A stretch of DNA of 64,000 nt from Candidatus Mediterraneibacter surreyensis (lineage in GTDB: Bacteria; Bacillota; Clostridia; Lachnospirales; Lachnospiraceae): positions 44,578 to 108,577 of the forward strand of contig DWYB01000036.1 of assembly GCA_019118885.1 (NCBI GenBank). Reading direction: 5' to 3'. Position 1 is the stretch's first letter. Each line of letters begins with the position of its first letter. Positions 10,126 through 18,704 of this stretch are shown piece after piece. The notes beneath the pieces were generated by a model. That model saw only the letters and a program-made list of their open reading frames with translations. It had not been told where the DNA came from and ran no database searches. Position numbers and translations under genes: made by a program.

Positions 10126-11358
10126 ATGAAGTATATTGTGATCTTATGTGACGGGATGGCTGATGAGCCGCTGGATAAACTGAGCGGGAAAACCCCGCTG
10201 GAAGCCGCCCGCACTCCGAATATGGACCGTCTTGCAAAGTCAGCGGAGATCGGAATGGCGCGTACAGTGCCGGAGGGCATGGCGCCGGGGAGCGACACGG
10301 CAAATCTGTCAGTGATCGGGTATGATCCCCGGATATATTATTCCGGACGTTCTCCTCTGGAGGCTTTGAGTATCGGTGCGGACATGGGGAAAGATGACGT
10401 GTCTTTCCGATGCAATCTTGTCACTTTGTCAGAGGGTGAAGAGCGATACGAGGATCATACAATATTAGATCACAGTTCCGGAGAGATCAGCACGGAAGAC
10501 GCCGCCGTCCTGATCGAAGCCTTGAAGGATGAATTTGCACATGGCAGTGTATCTGAACGCCCCTGCTATGCACCCGGATATACGTTTTACGTGGGAACAA
10601 GCTACCGCCATCTGCTGATCCAGAATAACGGGAAGGTAGTGGATTTGACAGCTCCTCATGATATATTGACAAAACGGATCGGAGACTATCTGCCTTCAGA
10701 TCCTGTGCTGCGGGATATGATGGTCAGAAGCTATGATATCCTTAAAAGTCATCCGGTCAATGTGAAGCGCCGTGCGGAGGGGAAAAATCCTGCTAACTCT
10801 GCGTGGTTCTGGGGAGCGGGAACACGGCCTGCGCTGACCTCATTTGAAGAGAAAAACGGTGTGAAAGGGGCTATGATCTCTGCAGTTGACCTGTTGAAAG
10901 GAATTGCGGTGGGAGCCGGGATGCACAATATTATCGTAGAGGGCGCTAACGGAGGCCTGCATACGAATTACCGGGGAAAGGGACAGGCAGCAGTAAAAGC
11001 GCTGACGGAAGATGGCTATGATTTTGTCTATGTACATATCGAAGCACCCGATGAGATGGGGCATCAGGGAAGTGCGGAAGATAAGATCAGCGCCATTGAG
11101 TATATCGACGATCAGGTGATCGGTCCGGTAGTGGAAGCTCTTGAGAACGCAGATGTTGAATTCCGCATGCTCATCATGCCGGATCATCCGACACCGGTGC
11201 GTGTGCGCACCCATACATCAGATCCTGTGCCATATATGATCTATGACAGTACAAATCCGGTTCAGGGAAAAGACAGTTATAGTGAGAAGACCGGTCAGGA
11301 GACAGGTATCTTTATTGAAAAAGGATATACTCTGATCGATCATTTGCTTGAAAAATAA
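10126..11358 (+). CDS. ApgM-like phosphomutase-family protein, probable homoserine kinase
   Basis: A 410-aa alkaline-phosphatase-superfamily protein of the archaeal-type 2,3-bisphosphoglycerate-independent phosphoglycerate mutase group. Metal-binding motifs are visible: ILCDGMADEP at the N-terminus, GMAPGSDTANLSVIGYDP with the nucleophile region, HIEAPDEMGHQG and MPDHPTPVRVRTHTSDPVPY. A subgroup of this family found next to threonine genes in organisms without ThrB has been proposed (TIGR02535) to be homoserine kinase. Here it lies 30 bases downstream of hom with an AGGAGG site, which fits that role; glycolytic phosphoglycerate mutase is the alternative. The assignment to homoserine is by context and family, not by a diagnostic residue. 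Confidence 0.82.
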   Translation: MKYIVILCDGMADEPLDKLSGKTPLEAARTPNMDRLAKSAEIGMARTVPEGMAPGSDTANLSVIGYDPRIYYSGRSPLEALSIGADMGKDDVSFRCNLVTLSEGEERYEDHTILDHSSGEISTEDAAVLIEALKDEFAHGSVSERPCYAPGYTFYVGTSYRHLLIQNNGKVVDLTAPHDILTKRIGDYLPSDPVLRDMMVRSYDILKSHPVNVKRRAEGKNPANSAWFWGAGTRPALTSFEEKNGVKGAMISAVDLLKGIAVGAGMHNIIVEGANGGLHTNYRGKGQAAVKALTEDGYDFVYVHIEAPDEMGHQGSAEDKISAIEYIDDQVIGPVVEALENADVEFRMLIMPDHPTPVRVRTHTSDPVPYMIYDSTNPVQGKDSYSEKTGQETGIFIEKGYTLIDHLLEK

Positions 11359-11380
11359 AAGATCCGAAGAGGAATATTTC

Positions 11381-11443
11381 AGCCGGAATCCAGGCTGGCG
11401 CACAAGAGGTGCTTGCCTGGATTCCGGCTGCTTTGTGTTTTTT
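11381..11443 (+). terminator. Rho-independent terminator after the hom operon
   Basis: A perfect 15-bp stem, AGCCGGAATCCAGGC (11381-11395) with GCCTGGATTCCGGCT (11415-11429), is followed by a T-rich run ending in six T at 11438-11443. It lies between convergent genes and may also slow minus-strand transcripts from the DUF4097 gene. Confidence 0.92.
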
Positions 11444-11467
11444 GAGAATATAATTTTTTCGGCTCTG

Positions 11468-12430
11468 TCAATCCGACTTCATTTCGATATCGCCGCTCTC
11501 CGCGGTGAATTCTATCATTTTATTTCCATCAGCCTGTGATGTGTAGCTCATCTCTGCAATATCTGTGGCATCCAGCTTTCCGGGAGCATTGTCGGGAATG
11601 GTGATTACTCCGTATTCCGTGCTGAGATTTAATGTATATTCGTTCAGCGGGCCGTGGAGCAAAAGAGATGTGTCTCCGTATTCATTGACGCCGGTCAGCG
11701 TTTCAAACCCTGCGGCCTCAAGGAGAAGGTCTCCGCATTCGATTGTCAGATCTGCCGTTTTTACAGTCATGGAATTAAATTCGGAATCTCCATATTCATT
11801 TATAAAACTGAGCTCATCTACAGACGAAGCATCGGCCTCAAAATCTCCGGCTGAAATATCAATATCAGCGCTTGCAAATGTGCTGTCCGTCAAATCCATA
11901 TCACCGTAGTCGAGATTGATATCCGCATGCTCTGCTTTTATCTGCTGTATGGAGAGATTACCATAATCGTTATAGACTGTAAGATCGGAAAGCTTCAGAC
12001 CTTCAGGAATATACAGGCGTATTTCAGGGGTTATGTTTTCCGAATCTGTTCCGGGGCCGAAGAAATAAACTCCATTGACCACTGCACCTGTATCCCCGTG
12101 AGTGAAGTGGAGTGTGCCGTCAGAGATTTTGCAGGACGGTTCATTATAATCGCCGTCCAGAGTGTATTCGAGATAGAAGTGATCGTCATCTGACGGTTCA
12201 AGTATAATATCAGCCTCGGAACCTATATTGATATCCAGAGAAGAAAAGCTGCCGATCTGTGTTTTCTCCAGGATATACGGCTGCCGTTGGGTGGCGGAAG
12301 AACGCAGCCCGTTTCGTGTGATTTTAAAGCCCGGCCATCCGCCGGCGGCGATTCCGGCGCAGGTGAGAAGAACTCCGGCGCCCATTAAGCAGGTGGAAAG
12401 GATAAGTATTTTTTTTGTGAGTGGTTTCAT
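11468..12430 (-). CDS. DUF4097 family anchored beta-repeat protein
   Basis: 320-aa protein with one N-terminal membrane segment (about residues 7-30, with a Cys at 24 that is not in a clear lipobox) and a long right-handed beta-repeat region with many short alternating strands such as DLTVYNDYGNLSIQ, ADINLDYGDMDLT and NEYGDTSLLL. This is the DUF4097 (adhesin-like/LiaX-type) architecture linked in other Firmicutes to envelope-stress sensing. Its start overlaps the DUF1700 gene by 4 bases, so the pair is translationally coupled. The exact ligand is unknown; extracellular placement of the beta domain is inferred from the single anchor. Confidence 0.87.
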   Translation of the reverse strand: MKPLTKKILILSTCLMGAGVLLTCAGIAAGGWPGFKITRNGLRSSATQRQPYILEKTQIGSFSSLDINIGSEADIILEPSDDDHFYLEYTLDGDYNEPSCKISDGTLHFTHGDTGAVVNGVYFFGPGTDSENITPEIRLYIPEGLKLSDLTVYNDYGNLSIQQIKAEHADINLDYGDMDLTDSTFASADIDISAGDFEADASSVDELSFINEYGDSEFNSMTVKTADLTIECGDLLLEAAGFETLTGVNEYGDTSLLLHGPLNEYTLNLSTEYGVITIPDNAPGKLDATDIAEMSYTSQADGNKMIEFTAESGDIEMKSD

Positions 12431-13011
12431 TTTTTATGTCCTCCTTTCGTGATCTTACTCAGCAGCACGGAAAACTTTCTCACACACCAGCGGAAGAAAA
12501 GTATTGCTCCGTATATAAAAAGTATTCCGATTCCCGCACAGAAAAGTCCGAGACCGATGCAGCATACTCCGTCTGCAAAAGACTGGAACAGAAGCGCCGC
12601 GCCGCCGGCCACACTGAGAATTCCTGCTGCAGCTATTCCCACTGCTGCAGCTATGATGCTCAGGATCACAGCGCCTAGTGTGAGGAGAAGGGCACCGGCT
12701 ACGATGATCACACACAGGGCTAAGGGAACCGCAATAGGTGCCGCAAAAATGGCGAGAATGGCAATCCACACTGCGGAGAGACCTTTTTTGATCGTTTTCG
12801 GCGGCTCTTTTACATTTGCGGCAGCCAGATCTACGATCAGTGCTTTGGCTGCTTCCTCCGGTGATCCAAGGTCTTCTATAGCCTGCTGTTCCTGATCGGG
12901 ACCTGCCTCTTCAAAATACTCTTCAAAGTACTCCACTGCTCTGTAATAATCATCTTTCGGAAGGCAGCGGAGTTTGTGTGTCAGTATCTTCATATATTCA
13001 CTTCTGGTCAT
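12427..13011 (-). CDS. DUF1700 family membrane protein
   Basis: 194-aa protein with a soluble helical N-terminal domain (residues 1-65, MTRSEYMKILTHKLRCL...) and several very hydrophobic Ala/Gly/Ile-rich segments from about 80 to 180, probably four membrane helices, ending in a basic tail. The family (DUF1700, HAAS-domain related) is typically encoded between a PadR regulator and a DUF4097 protein, exactly as here, and is thought to take part in envelope-stress control by contacting the regulator or the adhesin partner. It overlaps padR by 14 bases at its start and DUF4097 by 4 at its end. Confidence 0.88.
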   Translation of the reverse strand: MTRSEYMKILTHKLRCLPKDDYYRAVEYFEEYFEEAGPDQEQQAIEDLGSPEEAAKALIVDLAAANVKEPPKTIKKGLSAVWIAILAIFAAPIAVPLALCVIIVAGALLLTLGAVILSIIAAAVGIAAAGILSVAGGAALLFQSFADGVCCIGLGLFCAGIGILFIYGAILFFRWCVRKFSVLLSKITKGGHKK

Positions 13012-13324
13012 CTGAGATCCCTCCTTTTACAATGTCATCGATAATGAATTTAAATGTCTCCCATTCCTTAACAAGCTCTTGCTGTCTCTGCCTGCCGTTT
13101 GGAGTAATTCGGTAATAACGCCGGTTGCGGCCCTGATACTGCTGATCATAAGTTTCCACATACCGGTTTTCCTGGAGCCGTTTGAGCACAGGGTACAGGG
13201 TGGAATCTTTTGACGGTATGGCGCGTTTGATGATCTGGCTGATCTGATAGCCGTAGGCGTCGCCCTCGGCAATGACAGACAGAACAAGGAAATCCATCAT
13301 GGAAGAGTTTGATGTAAATGTCAT
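12998..13324 (-). CDS. PadR family transcriptional regulator
   Basis: 108-aa winged-helix repressor: MMDFLVLSVIAEGDAYGYQI is the family's first helices, and KDSTLYPVLKRLQENRYVE is the recognition helix plus wing entry; the C-terminal helix for dimerisation (residues 80-105) is present. It heads the minus-strand operon padR-DUF1700-DUF4097 and most likely represses its own promoter in response to membrane or small-molecule stress, as PadR proteins usually do. The start at 13324 has an AAGGG site upstream on the minus strand; a second Met pair (residues 9-10) is a less likely start. Confidence 0.93.
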   Translation of the reverse strand: MTFTSNSSMMDFLVLSVIAEGDAYGYQISQIIKRAIPSKDSTLYPVLKRLQENRYVETYDQQYQGRNRRYYRITPNGRQRQQELVKEWETFKFIIDDIVKGGISDDQK

Positions 13325-13401
13325 AAACTCAGCCCTTTCTTAAGATTTATATGTTTGGAGTTTTTATATATTAAAATGAAACATATATTTAATTTATTTA
13401 T

Positions 13402-13430
13402 ATTATATTTTGTATAATATATATTGTCAA
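13402..13430 (-). promoter_or_regulatory. Consensus SigA promoter of the padR operon
   Basis: On the minus strand TTGACA (13430-13425), a 17-bp spacer and TATAAT (13407-13402) are both perfect matches. About 80 bases of AT-rich leader separate it from padR; an inverted repeat ATATGTTT (13349-13356) / AAACATAT (13379-13386) in that leader is a candidate PadR operator. Confidence 0.85.
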
Positions 13431-13466
13431 CACATATGAAGATTCTTTAGAAAATCTTTGGAATTG

Positions 13467-13495
13467 TTGATAAGAACCGGAAAATAGGATAGTAT
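13467..13495 (+). promoter_or_regulatory. Predicted promoter for the GNAT gene
   Basis: TTGATA (13467-13472), 17-bp spacer, TAGTAT (13490-13495), 31 bases before the GNAT start codon. Diverges from the padR promoter. Confidence 0.55.
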
Positions 13496-13526
13496 AAGAC
13501 CATATCTGTAGCTGGAGGTAAAAATA

Positions 13527-13970
13527 ATGGTACGAAAAATGGCAGAAAATGACAGAAAATTATATGTGGAGATGGCAGAAGAGTTTTACAGCTCGGATGC
13601 AGTGCTGCATCCGGTTCCCCGTTCTTATTTCGAAAAGACGGCGGACGAGGCTCTCAGATCTGACGCGTATGCGGAAATCTATCTGTTGGAGCATGAAGGG
13701 AAGCCGGCCGGGTATGGGTTGACAGCAAGAACTTTTTCTCAGGAAGCGGGCGGCCAGGTATTGTGGATAGAAGAACTCTATATCAGAAGTGAATTCCGAT
13801 CAAAAGGCCTGGGCAGAGAGTTCTTTTCCTGGTTGGAAGAAAAGAACAGAGGCAAGGTTGCGCGGCTCAGACTTGAGGTGGAAGAGGAGAATTGCCGGGC
13901 TATATCTTTATATGAAAGATTGGGATACAAGGTTCTTGACTATGTGCAGATGATAAAGGATTTTCAGTAA
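13527..13970 (+). CDS. GNAT family N-acetyltransferase
   Basis: Predicted acetyl-CoA-dependent acetyltransferase, 147 aa, substrate unknown. The acetyl-CoA pyrophosphate-binding loop is RSKGLGREFFSWLEE (about residues 91-105), preceded by the beta-4 strand VLWIEELYIRSEFR and followed by the motif B region NCRAISLYERLGYKVLDYVQM. A GGAGGT site lies 9 bases before the ATG. It appears to be a single-gene unit between the divergent padR operon and the DUF5717 gene. A small-molecule or ribosomal-protein substrate cannot be distinguished by sequence. Confidence 0.9.
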   Translation: MVRKMAENDRKLYVEMAEEFYSSDAVLHPVPRSYFEKTADEALRSDAYAEIYLLEHEGKPAGYGLTARTFSQEAGGQVLWIEELYIRSEFRSKGLGREFFSWLEEKNRGKVARLRLEVEEENCRAISLYERLGYKVLDYVQMIKDFQ

Positions 13971-14023
13971 ATATTTTATTGAATACATGTATACAATTCG
14001 ACAGAAATTCTTTGAATACGCCA

Positions 14024-14053
14024 TTGCATGTTACCATACAACAATGCTATAAT
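14024..14053 (+). promoter_or_regulatory. Predicted extended -10 promoter for the DUF5717 unit
   Basis: TTGCAT (14024-14029), 18-bp spacer, TATAAT (14048-14053) preceded by TGC, an extended -10. A palindrome ATACATGTAT lies upstream at about 13983-13992. Confidence 0.65.
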
Positions 14054-14110
14054 TCAAAGTAGCGTACTTTTGCCATTGGGTGGAAGAAGAATTGTGAGTA
14101 GGTGACTGAT

Positions 14111-17100
14111 TTGAAGAATAAGATCAAACGTTTGGCCAAAGGTGATTTTCATATTCCGCAGCCGGAGATTATCTTTCCGGAGACACGAATCATCATGCGT
14201 GTCGGGGAAGGAGAAAAATACAGAGGAAGCTTCTCGCTTCAGAATCAGGGAAAGGGTACGATCCGGGGACTGGTGTATCCGTCCTCCTATCGTGTTCACT
14301 GCGATGAACAAGGATTCGATTGCAATCCTGTGAACATTTATTATACATATGATGGAACGGGGCTTGTGCCTGGACACGTGGAACACGGGAAGTTCACTAT
14401 TGTCTGCAATGGAGGAGAATTTGACATTGCGTTTACGGCCATCATTGAAAAACCTTTCGTGATGACAAGCTACGGAAAAGTCCAGAGTCTGGATGATTTT
14501 AAAAAGCTTTCATTCAGAGATGCGGCTGAAGCTGTCAAGCTGTTCCGCTCCAGGGATTTCTATGAGATTTTAAAATATGAAGATAAAAGAATTCAGGCTC
14601 TCTATGACAATATGCGCCGTTGGGAGCTGGATCAGCAGGCGCTGGAAGAATTTCTTGTCGGATGCAAGCAGAAAGAAAAGATATTCCTGACGCTGGAGGA
14701 GGAGAGCAGGGCATTTATCTCTCTTACAGAGCCGAGGAAAGAGACTTTTGCCATCAAGAAAAATACATGGGGTTATCTGGAGATTGATGTAAAGACAGAA
14801 GGCGATTTTCTCTATGTTGAGCACACGCGCATCACTACGGAAGAGTTTATAGGCAATTCCTACCGTCTGGAGTATTTCCTTGATACGGAGAAACTGCACA
14901 GGGGAAGCAATTTCGGACGGATTATACTGGAATCTCCCTATGAGACGCTGACTTACGAGGTCGTCGTCGAGAAGGATATCGTAAGAGATGAGGACAGAAG
15001 GGCAAACGACAGGGAGTTTGCCGGTATCGTGAAGAATTATTTGAAATACGAGAGCGGGAAGATGCAGCTTAATGACTGGGTGGAAGAGGCGATCCGCAGG
15101 ATCAGTCATCTGCGCGAGATGGATGACAAAAATGAATTTTATCTCCTTTTCCATGCGCATATCTGTCTGATCGGAAAGCAGATGGACGAGGCAAAGTGGC
15201 TGCTGGAATCGTACAATTATAACAGATTTGCCATTGGTAAGGATGTGGAGCTAAGTTCCTATTACCTCTATCTGACGACTCTGCTGTCCAATGATACGAT
15301 CGGACAGCGGAAAGTGGCAGAGGAGCTTTCCAAGTCATTTATGAAGCATCCGGACAGCTGGAAGATCCTTTGCATGCTTGTAGAAGTGGATTCGGAATAT
15401 AAGATATACAGCGAGAGACTGCGGGCTCTTGAAAAACAGTTTTACGAGGACAAATCCCACAGTATCTGGTTCTATCTGCAGGCGTTCCGGTGTTTCCGCG
15501 ACAAGAGTTCTTCGCTTAAGAAACTGGGAATGTTTGAGGTGCGCGTGCTCCTTTTCGCTGTAAAATACAAGCTGATGACAAGAGAGCTGGCTTTGTATAC
15601 CGCCAATCTGGCAAGTCAGATGAAAGTGTTTGACAGGCATCTTTACGACGTCCTCGTGCGTGCATATGAGATGTACAACGAGACGATGATTCTGACAGCC
15701 ATCTGTACGCTTCTGATCAAAGGAAACTGCGCAGAGAGCTGCTACTTTAAATGGTATGAAAAAGCAGTGGAAAATGAGTTGAAAATCGCACAGCTCTATG
15801 AATTTTACATGGCTACCGTGATTCCGGAGCAGTTCCGCAAGCCGCTGCCCAGATCAGTGTATCTGTATTTTATGCACGGGAACAATCTGGATTTTCACAA
15901 GTGTGCGTTCCTGTATTCCAATCTTATTACATATGAGGATGAATCCAGCGAAATTTACGCGCATTACAGGGATGAGATGGAGGCCTTTGCCTGGAACCAG
16001 CTTGACCGCAGGAATGTGGACGAGCAGCTTAGGATTATATATAAAAGATTTGTTGTGGAATCATCGATGAATCCGGAACGGATAAAAGCACTGTACGATG
16101 TATGCCATGCATACTGGATCACAACGAAGGTTCCGAATATGAAATTTATCCATGTGATTGCGGAAGACGGAACGATCACTCAGAAAGCGCCGTACACGGA
16201 GAAAGGCGCCAGAGTGTTCCTGTATGCAAAGACAGACAGGCTCGTGTGGGAGTCGAAAGACGGAAGGCACTATACGGATTCTATTCCATATGAGAGCAAA
16301 CGGCTGTTCTACGAACTGCGATATATGGACATGTGCAGAAAGTATATCAACGGTCTGCGGAGAAACAGGGAGGAAGAAAAAACTCAGGAGCTGACGCTGG
16401 AGGTCGTAAAAGAAAACGGTCTGGAAAACTACGACGAAGAGGAAATCTTCGGACTTTGCAGCAGGACTATCCGGGAAAACAACTATGAGAATGACGATTT
16501 CCTTACTTATGTCTGCTTTGAACTGTTCAAAAAGCAGCAGTATGACAAGGTAATCCTGACTTATCTGGCCAACTATTACTGCGGCGCTACTTCAGATATG
16601 AAGCTGCTGTGGCGCGAGGCGAGAGATTACGAAGTGCATACGCATAAGCTGGCAGAGCGGATTCTGACGCAGATGCTGTTTTCCGAGGAACTTTTCCAGG
16701 AGGCTCAGATTTTCGAACAGTATTATGCGGAAGGGGCTTATTTCCGTTTGCAGCAGGCTTATCTTACTTATGTGTCCAGAGAGTATGTGGTGGAGGAACG
16801 GAAGATCGGGCGTAGCGTGATCGATATCATCTGCCGGGAGTACGAGAAAGGCGAGGATACTATTGATATCTGCAAGATAGCCGTGCTTAAGTACTATTCT
16901 ACAAGAGAGTATAATTCACAGACGCGAAGAACGTTGAAGAAGTTCCTTCAGGAGCTCTGCGGGAAACAGATTTATTTTCCGTTTTTCCTTTCCTATGAGA
17001 AAGACTGGCTGATCGAACTGCAGCTTTGGGATAAGACGCTGATCGAATACAAAGGACAGAAAGGCAGCAGGGTTATGCTTTACTACCAGCTGCAGAAAGG

Positions 17101-17404
17101 CGGAAAAGAACAGGCAGATTACTCGACGGAAGTTCTGACCCCTATGTATGAAAATCTCTATGTGAAGAAGTTCGTCTTATTTGCAAACGAGCAGTTAAAA
17201 TACTATTTCAAAGAGACAATAGACGGAAATTCTTACCGCAGTGACAAAGAGACGTGCGTGAGGGAAATCGAGCTCGGTGAACAGGGCAGATATGGACGTC
17301 TGAACGATATACTGATGGAGAAGAATGAGAAAGAAAGAAAGAGGAAAATGCGGGCGTATGCGCTGGAAGATGCTGTAGCGGCGCACATGTTCGCACCGGA
17401 ATAA
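14111..17404 (+). CDS. DUF5717 family protein (beta-sandwich plus long helical repeat)
   Basis: Function unknown. The 1097-aa product has no signal peptide or membrane helix. Residues ~10-110 form a beta-strand-rich, Ig-like segment (MRVGEGEKYRGSFSL... FTIVCNGGEFDIAF), ~110-200 are helical, ~205-300 look like a second beta-sandwich (ETFAIKKNTWGYLEIDV ... YETLTYEVVVEKD), and the rest is almost all alpha-helical repeat with TPR-like spacing. It resembles DUF5717 proteins of Lachnospiraceae. TTG 14111 is preceded by AGGTGA 5 bases away and is preferred to an in-frame GTG at 14102. The gene heads a unit with a degenerate Hsp70-like protein (16 bases on) and a TPR-like protein, suggesting a cytoplasmic scaffold or cochaperone complex (inference). 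Confidence 0.85.
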   Translation: MKNKIKRLAKGDFHIPQPEIIFPETRIIMRVGEGEKYRGSFSLQNQGKGTIRGLVYPSSYRVHCDEQGFDCNPVNIYYTYDGTGLVPGHVEHGKFTIVCNGGEFDIAFTAIIEKPFVMTSYGKVQSLDDFKKLSFRDAAEAVKLFRSRDFYEILKYEDKRIQALYDNMRRWELDQQALEEFLVGCKQKEKIFLTLEEESRAFISLTEPRKETFAIKKNTWGYLEIDVKTEGDFLYVEHTRITTEEFIGNSYRLEYFLDTEKLHRGSNFGRIILESPYETLTYEVVVEKDIVRDEDRRANDREFAGIVKNYLKYESGKMQLNDWVEEAIRRISHLREMDDKNEFYLLFHAHICLIGKQMDEAKWLLESYNYNRFAIGKDVELSSYYLYLTTLLSNDTIGQRKVAEELSKSFMKHPDSWKILCMLVEVDSEYKIYSERLRALEKQFYEDKSHSIWFYLQAFRCFRDKSSSLKKLGMFEVRVLLFAVKYKLMTRELALYTANLASQMKVFDRHLYDVLVRAYEMYNETMILTAICTLLIKGNCAESCYFKWYEKAVENELKIAQLYEFYMATVIPEQFRKPLPRSVYLYFMHGNNLDFHKCAFLYSNLITYEDESSEIYAHYRDEMEAFAWNQLDRRNVDEQLRIIYKRFVVESSMNPERIKALYDVCHAYWITTKVPNMKFIHVIAEDGTITQKAPYTEKGARVFLYAKTDRLVWESKDGRHYTDSIPYESKRLFYELRYMDMCRKYINGLRRNREEEKTQELTLEVVKENGLENYDEEEIFGLCSRTIRENNYENDDFLTYVCFELFKKQQYDKVILTYLANYYCGATSDMKLLWREARDYEVHTHKLAERILTQMLFSEELFQEAQIFEQYYAEGAYFRLQQAYLTYVSREYVVEERKIGRSVIDIICREYEKGEDTIDICKIAVLKYYSTREYNSQTRRTLKKFLQELCGKQIYFPFFLSYEKDWLIELQLWDKTLIEYKGQKGSRVMLYYQLQKGGKEQADYSTEVLTPMYENLYVKKFVLFANEQLKYYFKETIDGNSYRSDKETCVREIELGEQGRYGRLNDILMEKNEKERKRKMRAYALEDAVAAHMFAPE

Positions 17405-17420
17405 GGAGGGCGCCTGTTAC

Positions 17421-18704
17421 ATGGGACAAGGCAGTATCATTGGTTATGAGATAAATGAAAAGACATGTCAGATCAGTTTCTATAACGATGAGGAGCTGGA
17501 ACCGGACACACTGGAGGTGGATTCCGACAATTACCAGATCCCTCTGATCATTGGAAAACTGAGAGATACGTGGGCATACGGGAAAGAAGCGAAGCGTCTC
17601 GTCACCATCAAAGAAGGTTTTACGGTCACAAGACTTCTGAGCAAAAGCCTTGCAGGAGAAAAGATTGAATTCGGAGAAGAGACATATGATGCAGTATGGC
17701 TTCTTTCACAGTTTATACAGATGTCTCTTCAGACATTCCCTGTAATCGACGGCATCGTGTTTACAGTTCCCAGTCTGACGGAGGAACTGGCGCAGATGCT
17801 CAGGGGAATCGCTGTCCGAATGAATATAGATAAAAGACATATATTTATCCAGGATTATAAGGAGAGTTTTTGCAACTATCTTTTCTACCAGCCCAAAGAA
17901 CTCTGGCAGTATGACGCAGCGCTTTTCTGCTGCGACAGAAATGAGATCAAGGCATATATGCTGCGGCGTCTTCGTCCGGGGCTTGGCGGAGGGAAGACTA
18001 CTTTTGTCACCGTGGATGAAGTGGCAAGCGCGCATATGAAAGAACTGGCAATGGTCTATCCGGTGCTCAATGAGGACAAGGCAAAGGAAGCGGACGCTAT
18101 GTTCTGTAAATTTATTGAGAGCGTGTTTGACAAAAGGATTGTATCTTCTGTGTTTTTGACAGGGGAAGGGTTTGAGAACAACTGGTATCCGAAAGCGCTC
18201 CGTGTTCTGTGCAATGGAAGACGGGCGTTTATCGGGAATAATCTCTATAGCAAAGGAGCCTGTTACACAGCGTACAGAAAGCTTTTCATGCATATTGAGA
18301 ATCCGGTCTATCTGTCGGAAGATAAACTGACGGATCAGATTACGGTAAATATGCGGGTGGACGGTCAGGAGATGTGGTATCCGATCGTGTCGTGGGGCGC
18401 ACACTGGTATGAGTCCAACAATCAGTGGGAAGTTCTCTGCGAGGACATGGATGAGATCGAATTTCATATCGAATCCCTAATCCAGGGCAATGTGAGAACA
18501 GAAAAGATATCTCTTGCTCAGCTCCCGAAACGCTCGGAATATTCTGTGCGTCTGCAGCTTGAAACATTGTTCCTTGACAATAAGACCTGCAGGATTTCCG
18601 TGAGGGATGCCGGATTTGGAGATTTCTTCCCGGCAACGGATTTTCATGCCGAGAAGACGATACATTTAGGAGGCAATGATGGGAAGTTTAATTCTTTGTC
18701 ATGA
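17421..18704 (+). CDS. DUF5716 family protein, degenerate Hsp70/actin-like fold
   Basis: Function unknown; 427 aa, soluble. The order of segments copies an Hsp70 nucleotide-binding domain: an N-terminal strand pair (IIGYEINEKTCQISF), a VDGIVFTVPSLTEELAQMLRGIA block like the Hsp70 'ITVPAYF...QR' region, IFIQDYKESFCNYLFYQ like the 'iinEPtAAAl.yG' helix, and SSVFLTGEGFENNWYPKAL followed by GNNLYSKGACYTA like the adenosine motif. The phosphate loops are lost: there is no DLGTT at the start and no DLGGGT in the middle (ALFCCDRNEIKAYM instead). The last 110 residues are a beta-rich tail. Probably a non-catalytic ASKHA-fold partner of the DUF5717 protein. Start ATG has GGAGGG 12 bases upstream; it overlaps the next gene by 26 bases. 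Confidence 0.85.
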   Translation: MGQGSIIGYEINEKTCQISFYNDEELEPDTLEVDSDNYQIPLIIGKLRDTWAYGKEAKRLVTIKEGFTVTRLLSKSLAGEKIEFGEETYDAVWLLSQFIQMSLQTFPVIDGIVFTVPSLTEELAQMLRGIAVRMNIDKRHIFIQDYKESFCNYLFYQPKELWQYDAALFCCDRNEIKAYMLRRLRPGLGGGKTTFVTVDEVASAHMKELAMVYPVLNEDKAKEADAMFCKFIESVFDKRIVSSVFLTGEGFENNWYPKALRVLCNGRRAFIGNNLYSKGACYTAYRKLFMHIENPVYLSEDKLTDQITVNMRVDGQEMWYPIVSWGAHWYESNNQWEVLCEDMDEIEFHIESLIQGNVRTEKISLAQLPKRSEYSVRLQLETLFLDNKTCRISVRDAGFGDFFPATDFHAEKTIHLGGNDGKFNSLS

